Shown here: in pieces, positions 7,980 to 14,855 of the stretch | How the letters are laid out: each line of letters opens with the position of its first letter | Numbering within the stretch: position 1 is the stretch's first letter | Assembly: GCA_050699055.1 (NCBI GenBank) | Contig: JBOHCT010000021.1 | Coordinates: forward strand, 1 to 34,059 | Length of the DNA stretch: 34,059 nt | Direction: 5' to 3' | Source of the DNA: JBOHCT01 sp050699055 | Lineage (GTDB): Bacteria; Actinomycetota; Actinomycetes; Streptosporangiales; JBOHCT01 | Notes under the pieces: generated by a model | The model's input: the letters and a program-made list of their open reading frames with translations, nothing else | The model's database searches: none | What the model was told of the DNA's origin: nothing | Program-made: the position numbers and the translations under genes

Positions 7980-8231
7980 CTTACTGCCGAGATTCCCACT
8001 GCGGCGTACCACTGCCTCGTATCCACCGTCAATCGAAGCCACCACCGTGTCAAAGTAGCCTTCGGCGGTCGAGAACAGCACCGCCGGTTCGCTCCAGTTT
8101 GTTACCCCATCGTCGCTCTCCACGTACCGAATCTGGTAGACGGGAGGCGCGCTCTTGCCGGCCACCTTTGGTGTAGCGGCATACCAGATGCGCCACTTGC
8201 CCTCGAAATAGTGTGCTTTCGGCTCCAGCAC
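7980..8231 (-). pseudogene. Glycoside-hydrolase-like beta-propeller fragment
   Basis: About 84 residues on the minus strand resemble one to two blades of a GH43/GH32-type five-bladed propeller: LEPKAHYFEGKWRIWYAATP, YQIRYVESDDGVTNWSEP, and FDTVVASIDGGYEAVVRRSGN. Such proteins act on, or bind, plant or fungal sugars, but the fragment has neither ends nor visible catalytic set. The downstream part of the frame (to 7842) is antisense to the F420-enzyme fragment and lacks similarity. I see nothing in 8232-8528 on either strand. Confidence 0.45.
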
Positions 8232-8528
8232 GCTCGGGTACTCGGGGGTGCCGCGCAGAACTGGTTCCGGACGCCTGACCCAACCCCGAGTGGCTCTCCG
8301 GGACGTCTGCCAGTAGCGAGGGCCCGGACGCCTGCGTCATCAGGGCCCCTCACCCACCCGCGAACACCTCCGCCTCCGTGGTCTATTCGCTCCTCGCCTC
8401 CCGCATGGGTCGACGGGTGGTCTCGCGCGTGGTATGAGCCACGGGCCGTCGTCGACCGACGATCGGGACGGACCACAGCGTGCGACCGCGCGGTGGATCG
8501 ACTGGCGGGGGCAGCCTAGGGCGCCGAC

Positions 8529-9290
8529 TCAGTGTTTGGCGAACCCTCCGTCGACGTTGATCGCCTGGCCGGTGAGGAAGGCGCTACCCTCGTCGCAGAC
8601 GTACAGCAGCGTCGAGGTCACGTCGGTGGCCTCCTCCGCGCGGTCGACGGCCTGATTGCCGAGGACGTGCGGAAACTGTTCGCGTACCGCCGAGTTCAGC
8701 GAGGTCTCCGTACGCATCAGTCCCGGCGCGATCGCGTTGACGGTGATCCCGGTGGGGCCCAGCTCGCTGGCCAGCGCCCGTGTCATGCCGATCAAGGCCG
8801 CCTTGGAGGCGGTGTAGGCCACCATGCCGGGCGGCCCGAGCCAGACCACAGCGCTCGCGATGTTGACGATCCGACCCCACCCCGCGTCGCGCATCCCCGG
8901 CAGCAGCGCCTTGGTCATGAGGAAGCTGCCTTCGACGTTCAGGCCGTGGACACGCCGCCAGTCCCGCAGCGTCATCTCGGCGAACGGGATGACGGGGAAG
9001 ACACCCGCGTTGTTGACGAGGATCGTGGCGCCACCGACCTCGTCGGCGACGGTCGCGGCCAGCCGGTCGCAGTCCGACTCCGAGGTAACGTCGACGGTCA
9101 TATCGAGGAACCGCGATCCGACGGCCTCGACGTCGGCGGCGGTGGCTCGCTGGTCCGCGATGTCCACGCCCACCACCGTGGCCGTACCCTCGCCGGCCAG
9201 CGCCGCGCAGAACTGTCGACCCAGACCGCCCGCCGCGCCGGTGACGACCGCGACACGTCCCCCGACACGTCCGGCAACACCGCCCGCCAT
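8529..9290 (-). CDS. Short-chain dehydrogenase/reductase (FabG-like)
   Basis: 253 residues, classical SDR. TGAAGGLGRQF near residue 17 is the TGxxxGxG NAD(P)-binding loop, VDV at the end of beta-3, ILVNNAG the NNAG motif, NIASAV the serine strand, and YTASKAALIGM the catalytic YxxxK. The C-terminal AFLTGQAINVDGG is the usual end of FabG-like enzymes. The Asp in VVGVDIADQR suggests NAD(H) preference. ATG 9290 follows an AGGAGC ribosome binding site; the open frame upstream to 9476 has no similarity. It is 166 bp downstream of alkB on the same strand, so it may or may not be cotranscribed with the repair genes. The substrate cannot be told. Confidence 0.9.
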   Translation of the reverse strand: MAGGVAGRVGGRVAVVTGAAGGLGRQFCAALAGEGTATVVGVDIADQRATAADVEAVGSRFLDMTVDVTSESDCDRLAATVADEVGGATILVNNAGVFPVIPFAEMTLRDWRRVHGLNVEGSFLMTKALLPGMRDAGWGRIVNIASAVVWLGPPGMVAYTASKAALIGMTRALASELGPTGITVNAIAPGLMRTETSLNSAVREQFPHVLGNQAVDRAEEATDVTSTLLYVCDEGSAFLTGQAINVDGGFAKH

Positions 9291-9456
9291 CCGTGCTCCT
9301 CGAAGGTCTCGACGCCTCATCCACCGCCGATTCTGGCGGACGACGCGCCGCGACGTCGCCCCACCCTTCCATTGGACGGAACACTCACCGTAGACCCCGG
9401 ATGGTCGCCGTCTGGGCAGGCTGGCGCTTCGCCGGCCCAGGGCTCTCTGCGTGGGC

Positions 9457-10113
9457 TCAGCCGAGGCCGGAGACACGCATGGTGATGTTGAGCCGGCCCT
9501 GGCCCAGGCCGCCGGCGGGATCGGCGGTGCCTGGCATGACCCTGGGTACGCCGTGGTAGGCGTACCGCGAGGGCCCGCCGAACACGAACAGGTCGCCCGA
9601 GCGCAGCTCCACGTCGGTCCAGGGCCTGTTCCTGCCTGCGGTGTTGCCGAACCGGAACACGCAGGTGTCGCCGATGCTGAGCGACACCACCGGGTCGTCC
9701 GCGTGTTCGTCCTTGTCTTGGTGCATCCCCAGCCGTGCGGCGTCGTCGTAGTAGTTGATCAGCGCCACGTCCGGTCGGTAGCCGCCGCTGGCGGCCGGGT
9801 CCTGGTACGCGTCCGCGACGGCCCTTCGGCCGAGGTCCGCGAGCCACTCGGGGAACGGCGTCACCGGGGCGCCGTCCACGTCCTCGGCGGTCCGCGAGTA
9901 CCGGTAGGGCCGCCAGTGCCACCCGAGGCAGACGGTCCGTACGGTCATGGCGTGGCCGCCCGGAGTGCGTGCGGCCCGCATCGGCGCTGGTGAGCGCGCC
10001 CAGCCGCGGCACGCCTCGACCAGCTCGCGCTGCCCGGCCGCGTCGAGCCAGTCGGGAACGTGCACGGCGCCGGGCGCGATCTCGGCCCGCGTACACGGGA
10101 GCAGAGCGCTCAT
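9457..10113 (-). CDS. alkB: AlkB-type 2-oxoglutarate/Fe(II) DNA repair dioxygenase
   Basis: 218 residues. AlkB-type enzymes oxidatively remove methyl groups from 1-methyladenine and 3-methylcytosine in DNA or RNA. The iron ligands are visible: H131 and D133 in MHQDKDE and H187 in YAYHGVPR; the 2OG-binding RxNxTxR is RLNITMR at 207-213, and INYYDD at 119-124 matches the conserved NxY region. WHWRPYRYS at 65-73 fits the nucleotide-recognition lid. It is the last of four repair genes running leftwards from 12026, 13 bp after the preceding stop, with an AGGA ribosome binding site. The shared promoter at 12069-12095 suggests control by the neighbouring ECF sigma factor. Confidence 0.92.
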   Translation of the reverse strand: MSALLPCTRAEIAPGAVHVPDWLDAAGQRELVEACRGWARSPAPMRAARTPGGHAMTVRTVCLGWHWRPYRYSRTAEDVDGAPVTPFPEWLADLGRRAVADAYQDPAASGGYRPDVALINYYDDAARLGMHQDKDEHADDPVVSLSIGDTCVFRFGNTAGRNRPWTDVELRSGDLFVFGGPSRYAYHGVPRVMPGTADPAGGLGQGRLNITMRVSGLG

Positions 10114-10126
10114 GCGATCCTACCGA

Positions 10127-10858
10127 TCATTTCGCGTCGTGCAGCAAGAGGCCGAGGGTCCGCCGCCGACCCGAGCGCACGACGCTGACGCCGTGTCGGA
10201 CCGGGGAGGCCGACCATCCCCGCGTGGACGCCACGGGCCGGTCGCTGGTGGTGAAGATCAGCGCCTGGCCCTGCCCGAGGGTGGTCGAGGTGCCGCGCGA
10301 CTGCGCGCGGGGGCGCTGTTCCACCAGCAGGAACTCGCCGCCCGTGTGGTCGACGCCGGGCTCGTCGAGCCCGACCACGACCTGCATCGGGAAGTACAGC
10401 TCCCCGTAGAGGTCGCGGTGCAGTGCGTTCCAGTCGCCCCCCGCGTAGGTGAGCAGGATCGGCGTCGGACGCCGCTGTCCAGCCGCGTGGCACCGCTCGA
10501 GCCATTCCTCGAAGTCGTCAGGCCACGGGGCGGGCCTGCCCAGCTTCTCGGCCCATTCCCGGGCGATCGGCAGGAGGTGCGGCCAGAACGCCGCCCGCAG
10601 CTCGACGATCTTCTCGGGGATCGGGTTGTCGAAGTACCGGTACTGACCCTCGCCGAACCGGTAGCGCCGCATGTCGATGGTGGACCTGAACAGCTCCGTC
10701 CGGTCGTACAGATCGGCGATCTCAGCGCACTCCTCGGGGGAGAGGAACGGCCGGGTCAGCGCGCAGCCGAGGTCGTCCATCCCGGCGGCCAGGGCCGTCC
10801 AGTCCAGCGCGTCAACGCGCTTGGCAGGGGCGGCGTCCGTGCTCAGGGTCGCGGTCAT
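10127..10858 (-). CDS. 2OG-Fe(II) oxygenase of the alkylation repair operon
   Basis: 243 residues with a double-stranded beta-helix oxygenase core: H147 and D149 in ALHRDLYGEL, a distal H222 in VRHGVSVV and a nearby Arg (R227 or later) for 2-oxoglutarate. The N-terminal half is helical (FLSPEECAEIADLYD). It is distinct from AlkB, which follows it, so the operon has two different 2OG dioxygenases. I use the ATG at 10858 with GGAGA in front. A GTG at 10888 overlaps the preceding ogt stop (GTGA) and has its own AGGAGA, adding 10 residues; either is possible. The substrate is unknown; context points to alkylated nucleic acid or protein. Confidence 0.85.
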   Translation of the reverse strand: MTATLSTDAAPAKRVDALDWTALAAGMDDLGCALTRPFLSPEECAEIADLYDRTELFRSTIDMRRYRFGEGQYRYFDNPIPEKIVELRAAFWPHLLPIAREWAEKLGRPAPWPDDFEEWLERCHAAGQRRPTPILLTYAGGDWNALHRDLYGELYFPMQVVVGLDEPGVDHTGGEFLLVEQRPRAQSRGTSTTLGQGQALIFTTSDRPVASTRGWSASPVRHGVSVVRSGRRRTLGLLLHDAK

Positions 10859-10884
10859 CCGTGTCTCCAGGTCGGTTGAGGTGG

Positions 10885-11388
10885 TCACAGCAACGTCTCC
10901 TGCCAGGTGCCGCGCTCGAGGGAGAGCAGCGCGCGCTTGCGGTCGAGCCCGCCGCCGTAGCCGACCAGCGAGCCGTCGGCTCTGATGACGCGGTGGCAGG
11001 GCACGATGATCGGCAACCGGTTGCGGCCGGTCGCCCCGCCGACGGCGCGGACGCGGTCGGGCCGGCCGATGGCCTCGGCGACTTCGATGTAGCTCCGCGT
11101 CTCGCCGTACGGGATGGCCTTGATCGCTTCCCACACGGCGTGGTCGAACCGACTGCCCTCCGCGGCGAGCGGCAGGTCGAAGGCCGTCCGCCGGCCGGCG
11201 AAGTACTCCTCGAGCTGGGCGATCACGTCGGCGAACGTCGACGCGGCGCGTACCTCGCCATCGGGTCGGCGGTGGCTGCCGGGAAACTCCACCGCGGTCA
11301 GGGCGTGCTCGTCACCGTGCAGCCGCAGCTCGCCGACCGGACTGGTCCAGACGGTGTACAGGCGACCGGCATGGCTTGTCGCGGTCAT
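10885..11388 (-). CDS. ogt: Methylated-DNA-protein cysteine methyltransferase (first Ogt paralog)
   Basis: 167 residues, the full size of a single-domain Ogt/MGMT. The suicide cysteine is C131 in IIVPCHRVIR, preceded by the helix-turn-helix region (IPYGETRSYIEVAEAIG with the finger arginine region RVRAVGGATGRN). It transfers the O6-alkyl group of guanine to itself irreversibly. The ATG at 11388 overlaps the upstream ogt paralog stop (ATGA), and its own stop overlaps a possible GTG of the next gene, so the four repair genes are translationally coupled. Confidence 0.93.
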   Translation of the reverse strand: MTATSHAGRLYTVWTSPVGELRLHGDEHALTAVEFPGSHRRPDGEVRAASTFADVIAQLEEYFAGRRTAFDLPLAAEGSRFDHAVWEAIKAIPYGETRSYIEVAEAIGRPDRVRAVGGATGRNRLPIIVPCHRVIRADGSLVGYGGGLDRKRALLSLERGTWQETLL

Positions 11389-12026
11389 GACACTCCTCTT
11401 TCTGTGTCCTTGCGTTCGGTTTCGCGGCGGAGCAGCAGGTCCTTGCGGGCCGGTCCGCCGCGGTAGCCGCCGAGCGTGCCGTCGGAGCGCAGCACCCGGT
11501 GGCAGGGGACGATGATCGGGATCGGGTTGGTGGCGAGCGCGGTGCCGGCGGCGCGTACCGCCGGCGGGCTGCCGGCCGCGGTGGCCACCGAGCGGTAGGT
11601 GCCGGTCTGCCCGTACGGGATGGCGGCGGTGGCGGCGAGCACCCGGCGACGGAAGCCCGCCGACAGCGCCCAGTCCAGTGGCAGGTCGAAGTGGGTGCGC
11701 GTCCCGGCGAAGTACTCGTCGAGTTCGCGACGGGCGGTGTCGAGCCGGGCCGGGGCCTCCAGCAACCGGGGGGACAGCCGGGAGGCCAGCTCACCCAGGA
11801 CGTGGTCGCGGCTTTCGTTGTCGAAGGCGAGCCGGACGACCCCTGCCGGGGTGGCCGCGATGATGAGCTCGCCCAGCGGGCTGTCGAGGGGCGCGTACGC
11901 GACGTCGAGCAACTCGGAGGCGGCGGCGTGTTCCGCCAGTCGCCCCCGCAGCCGCGCCCAGCGGTCCGCGGACGGCGCCGCGACGTCGTCGGCGAGGTGC
12001 TGCTCGAGCGGGTCGTGGGTTTCCAT
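11385..12026 (-). CDS. ogt: N-terminally extended methylated-DNA-protein cysteine methyltransferase (second Ogt paralog)
   Basis: 213 residues. The MGMT domain starts at about residue 40 (VAYAPLDSPLGELIIAAT) and has the active cysteine C175 in IIVPCHRVLR; IPYGQTGTYRSVATAAG is the DNA-binding part. Residues 1-40 form a polar helical extension (DPLEQHLADDV..., RWARLRGRLAEHAA) absent from its partner. It is first in the operon, 43 bp after the -10 element shared with the sigma gene. ATG 12026 has AGGAA upstream; a GTG at 12029 is the alternative. The tail after LLLRRE is charged. Two intact Ogt copies in tandem, one with an extra domain, suggests one may also be a sensor; that is inference. Confidence 0.9.
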   Translation of the reverse strand: METHDPLEQHLADDVAAPSADRWARLRGRLAEHAAASELLDVAYAPLDSPLGELIIAATPAGVVRLAFDNESRDHVLGELASRLSPRLLEAPARLDTARRELDEYFAGTRTHFDLPLDWALSAGFRRRVLAATAAIPYGQTGTYRSVATAAGSPPAVRAAGTALATNPIPIIVPCHRVLRSDGTLGGYRGGPARKDLLLRRETERKDTERGVS

Positions 12027-12055
12027 CACTGGGTTCCTAGATTCCTGGGGTCGAG

Positions 12056-12095
12056 TCTTGCCCTACCTGACGGGCGGACCGCCCCGAACGTGAGA
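12056..12095 (-). promoter_or_regulatory. ECF-type promoter of the alkylation repair operon
   Basis: On the minus strand: TCTCACG (12095-12089), 16 bp, CGTC (12072-12069), one base, then GGTAGGGCAAGA (12067-12056). The same arrangement with identical spacing precedes the ECF sigma gene (14043-14004). CGTC is a known -10 core for several ECF groups. Predicted start at about 12062, giving a leader of about 36 bases before ATG 12026. The 12-bp identity after the -10 is unusual and could be a regulator site. Confidence 0.72.
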
Positions 12096-12189
12096 TCGGG
12101 GCCGCAGATCGGCGGACGGAAGACACATCGACCCCGCCCCCTACCGCGCCGCGGAGGCGAGGATCCCCACGGACCACACCGTTTTAGTA

Positions 12190-12201
12190 ACAAACGTTAG
12201 T
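12190..12201. promoter_or_regulatory. Palindromic site upstream of the P450 remnant
   Basis: ACAAACGTTAGT is a 12-bp palindrome with one mismatched pair around AACGTT, of the form often bound by TetR-family repressors. It lies 60 bp before the P450 start and about 95 bp upstream of the repair-operon promoter on the opposite strand. Confidence 0.3.
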
Positions 12202-12260
12202 CTTGCTTCTGTTGGCGCCGATCCGTCTGGGCCGCTCACACCAGCAAGGGACTCGCACAG

Positions 12261-13295
12261 ATGCGGCAGGTCACGATGCGTGGGCACGCCACCGATAGCC
12301 GTGGCCCCGGTACGGCGCGGTTGGCGCCCGGGCCTTCCCTGCCCGCCGTGGTGCAGACCGTACTGTGGCTGCGCGACCCCGTCGGTTTCTACCGACGGTG
12401 CGAGCGGCGCTACGGTCCTGTGTTCCGGGTGGGTGTCGTGGGCGTCCCCGGTTTCGTCTACGTGACAGACCCGGAGCTGGCCCGCCGGATCTTCGCGACG
12501 GATCGCGACATCGGGCGCGCGGGCGCGGCCCGCAGGGACTTCCTGGAGCCGGTCGTCGGTCCGCACTCGCTGCTGTGCCTGGACGGCGAGGAGTGGACAC
12601 GCCAACGTAAGCTGCTGGGCTCCGCTTTCCACGGCCGTCACATCGAGCACTACCGGGACCAGATCGCGGCTATCGCCGCCGACCATGTACGCCGTTGGCC
12701 TGTCGGCGAGCCGTTCGAGCTGCGTCCCCGCATGCAGGCGATCACGTTGGACGTGATCCTGCGGGTGGTCTTCGGCGTCGCCGACGCCGACCGCGTGAAG
12801 CGGCTTCGGGACCTGGTGCCACGTCTCAGCGCGGACGCGGAGTCGGCGGACGCGCTGGCCTACATGGCGCCCGTTCCGGTGTGGAGGAGGCTCGAGCCGT
12901 TGCTGGCCCGCCTTCCCCGCAGCGCGAGCGCCCGGTCCATCGCCGTGCGCCGGGAGACCGACGCGCTCCTCTACGACGAGATCTCCCGCCGACGCGCCGC
13001 GCATGATGTCGCCGACCGCACCGACGTCCTCTCGGTGCTGCTGCACGCCCGCGACGCCGAGGGCCGTGGGATGAGCGACGTGGAGCCCTTCGGTGGCGGT
13101 CGACGGCAGTGCCTCGGCGGGCACTTCGCACCGCTCGAGATGAGCGCCGTGATCCCGCAGGTCCTCGGCCGACTCCATCTGCGCCTGGCCGGCGACGCCG
13201 CCGCAGAGCCGGCCCGGGTCCGCCACGTGACCCTCGCGCCGGCCCGCGGCGGTCAGGTGATCGCCGAGGCCCGCGACAGCGTCACAGCAGCCTAG
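12261..13295 (+). pseudogene. Cytochrome P450 with a large in-frame internal deletion
   Basis: 344 residues against a usual 440-460. The N-terminal half is normal: PGPSLPAVVQ, the B-C region (LLCLDGEEWTRQRKLL with the conserved WxxxRk heme-propionate contact) and helices to about residue 272. The heme-binding loop is present as FGGGRRQCLGG with C284 as the expected thiolate ligand. Between them MSDVE joins directly to PFGGG at about 13083-13089, so the oxygen-activating I helix (AGxxT), ExxR and the PERF meander are gone, roughly 120-150 residues. A P450 without these cannot fold or activate oxygen. ATG 12261 has AGGGA at 12247. It lies divergently between the repair operon and the sigma gene. 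Confidence 0.8.
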
Positions 13296-13318
13296 TCGTT
13301 CGGGTAATCGCCGGAGGC

Positions 13319-13400
13319 TAGTGTCGCGTGTCGGAGGTCCTTTGCCAATGGCGCCGCCTGGGCACCGCCAGGGTGAGAAGACTTCCGACACGCGACATTA
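13319..13400. repeat. 82-bp inverted-repeat element (MITE-like)
   Basis: Arms TAGTGTCGCGTGTCGGAGGTC (13319-13339) and the complement of 13380-13400 agree at 19 of 21 positions, around a 40-bp spacer. The arms begin and end with TA, which would fit a TA target duplication. It lies between the convergent ends of the P450 remnant and the ECF sigma gene, so it could also act as a bidirectional terminator, though the loop is long. A similar single arm is at 4330-4349. Confidence 0.6.
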
Positions 13401-13452
13401 GGTGACCAGCACGGACACCGTGCTGCTCGGTCCGGGAAGCGGCCGCTTCGGC

Positions 13453-13959
13453 CTATCTTCCGCCGCGGCGCGGCGGTACGCCCGGCCGGCCGTCACCGTC
13501 GCCGTACTGGCGGCGCAGCGCGGTGAGCCCCTCGAAAACGTTGCGCCTGGCTGCCTCCACGCTGGTGTCCATGGCCTCGCCGATCGCCCGGTAGTCCATG
13601 TCGAGTACGAACCGCAGGCCGACGGCTTCGCGCTGCTTGTCCGGCAGCGCCCGCACCCGCGCCCACAGCTGTTCGTCGGGGAGCTCTCGCTCGGGGGCCG
13701 CGCCTGGGTCCGGGTCGTCCACCGGTACCGGGACGCGATCTGCCGTTCGGAACAGGTCGATCGCCTTGCGCGCGGCGATGCGGACCAGCCACGAGCCCAC
13801 CACCGTGGGGTCGCGCAACGAGGGGTACGCCGCGAGCGCGGCCAGCATCGTGTCCTGGAACACGTCGTCGGCCCGATCGCGACCGACCTGGGAGACGATG
13901 AACCGCCACACGTCGGCGCCGTACCGCCCCACCACCTGGTCGAAGGGAGGAAGGCTCAT
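13453..13959 (-). CDS. ECF (extracytoplasmic-function type) RNA polymerase sigma factor
   Basis: 168 residues with only regions 2 and 4. Region 2 spans about 8-75, with DDVFQDTMLAALAAYPSL (region 2.2 core-binding, the D-D-x-F-Q-D-T pattern) and GSWLVRIAARKAIDLFR (2.3-2.4, -10 recognition). Region 4 spans about 98-150 (LWARVRALPDKQREAVGLRF, MDYRAIGEAMDTSVEAARRNVF, the -35 helix-turn-helix). ATG 13959 has GAGGAG upstream. No anti-sigma gene lies beside it: downstream is the convergent P450 remnant, upstream a dead oxidoreductase fragment and carbonic anhydrase. Its promoter matches that of the ogt-alkB operon, so it probably activates itself and the repair genes. Confidence 0.93.
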   Translation of the reverse strand: MSLPPFDQVVGRYGADVWRFIVSQVGRDRADDVFQDTMLAALAAYPSLRDPTVVGSWLVRIAARKAIDLFRTADRVPVPVDDPDPGAAPERELPDEQLWARVRALPDKQREAVGLRFVLDMDYRAIGEAMDTSVEAARRNVFEGLTALRRQYGDGDGRPGVPPRRGGR

Positions 13960-14003
13960 CCGCGCCGATCTCCTCTCGAGGGCCCTCCGACCGAGTCGGT
14001 TGT

Positions 14004-14043
14004 TCTTGCCCTACCAGACGGCGCAGCCCCCGCAGATGTGAGA
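14004..14043 (-). promoter_or_regulatory. Autoregulatory ECF-type promoter of the sigma gene
   Basis: On the minus strand: TCTCACA (14043-14037), 16 bp, CGTC (14020-14017), one base, GGTAGGGCAAGA (14015-14004). Spacing and the downstream 12-mer are identical to the repair-operon promoter; the spacer differs at most positions, so the match is not simply a recent duplication. About 50 bp to the sigma ATG at 13959. Confidence 0.72.
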
Positions 14044-14051
14044 CCAGCGTG

Positions 14052-14186
14052 GAAGCCGGCCTCGCGTTGCACGTCGATCCACGGGTGGTGGTGGTCGGTC
14101 AGGCTGCGGAAGGCGAAACCCGCCTCCTCCGCCCGATAGGCGTTGTCGATGATCGTAGGTGAGGCGTGCTCCTCCGCCGCGAGTGG
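14052..14186 (-). pseudogene. N-terminal fragment of an F420-dependent LLM-class oxidoreductase
   Basis: Too short for a normal gene call. The minus strand after a TAA at 14189-14187 encodes LAAEEHASPTIIDNAYRAEE, then AGFAFRSLTDHHHPWIDVQ, matching residues about 8-50 of LLM-class F420 enzymes (AEExGF, SDHxHPW). No start codon remains, and similarity stops at about 14052, right at the sigma promoter. The segment that would follow in the parent protein is what survives at 7444-7860. Confidence 0.65.
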
Positions 14187-14190
14187 TTAA

Positions 14191-14682
14191 TCACGTGGCT
14201 TCGGTGAGTTCGCCGGTCTTTTCGTTGTAGACGAAACCCCGCACCGCGTCGGTGTGCGGGAGGAACGGATTGGCCCTGACACGATTGACCGACTGGCGCA
14301 CGTCGGCGACGGCGTCGGCGAAGGCCTCTGGGTTCCAGGCCGGTCGGATGCCGGTGTCGGCCTCGATTTGCGCCTTGAACTCCTCGTCGTGGAAGGTGCG
14401 CATCCCGCAGTCGGCGTGGTGGATCAAAATGATCTCGGTGGTGCCGAGGAGTCGCTGGCTGATGGCCAGGGACCTGATGGCGTCCTCCGTAATGACACCG
14501 CCAGCGTTGCGGATCACGTGCGCGTCGCCCTCGGCGAGCCCGAGGATGCCATAGATGTTGACGCCCGCGTCCACGCAGGCCACGACCGCGACACCGAGGC
14601 CGGGTGGCATGGCCAGGTCACTCTTGTCGAAGGAGCGGGCGTGGGTGTGGGCGTTTTCCAGCAGCTGATCGGTGCGGCTCAT
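14191..14682 (-). CDS. Beta-carbonic anhydrase (Rv1284-like), catalytic dyad altered
   Basis: 163 residues, small type III beta-class enzyme that interconverts CO2 and bicarbonate. Zinc ligands are visible: C36 and D38 in VVACVDAG, H89 and C92 in LIHHADCGM. EGDAHVIRNAGG and SLAISQRLLGTTEI are strongly conserved. In this class the Asp is followed two residues later by an Arg (CxDxR), forming the dyad that frees the zinc for water; here the codon is GGC, giving Gly40. ATG 14682 has AAGGA upstream; the longer frame to 14754 has no similarity. Activity may be reduced or the protein repurposed. Not obviously in an operon. Confidence 0.88.
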   Translation of the reverse strand: MSRTDQLLENAHTHARSFDKSDLAMPPGLGVAVVACVDAGVNIYGILGLAEGDAHVIRNAGGVITEDAIRSLAISQRLLGTTEIILIHHADCGMRTFHDEEFKAQIEADTGIRPAWNPEAFADAVADVRQSVNRVRANPFLPHTDAVRGFVYNEKTGELTEAT

Positions 14683-14855
14683 TGCTGTCCTTGTCGATCT
14701 CGTCGGTGAGGTGATCGGGTGATTCTTCGCGGAGCCGCCGTGCCACAGGCCCATCCCCGAGGTGAAGGGGGTACGGAACCGCCTAACGTTCGCGACGGGG
14801 ATGGCTTAGGAAGTCGGACGACGGCTCACCGATCTCAGCCAGCGCGGAGACAGAC

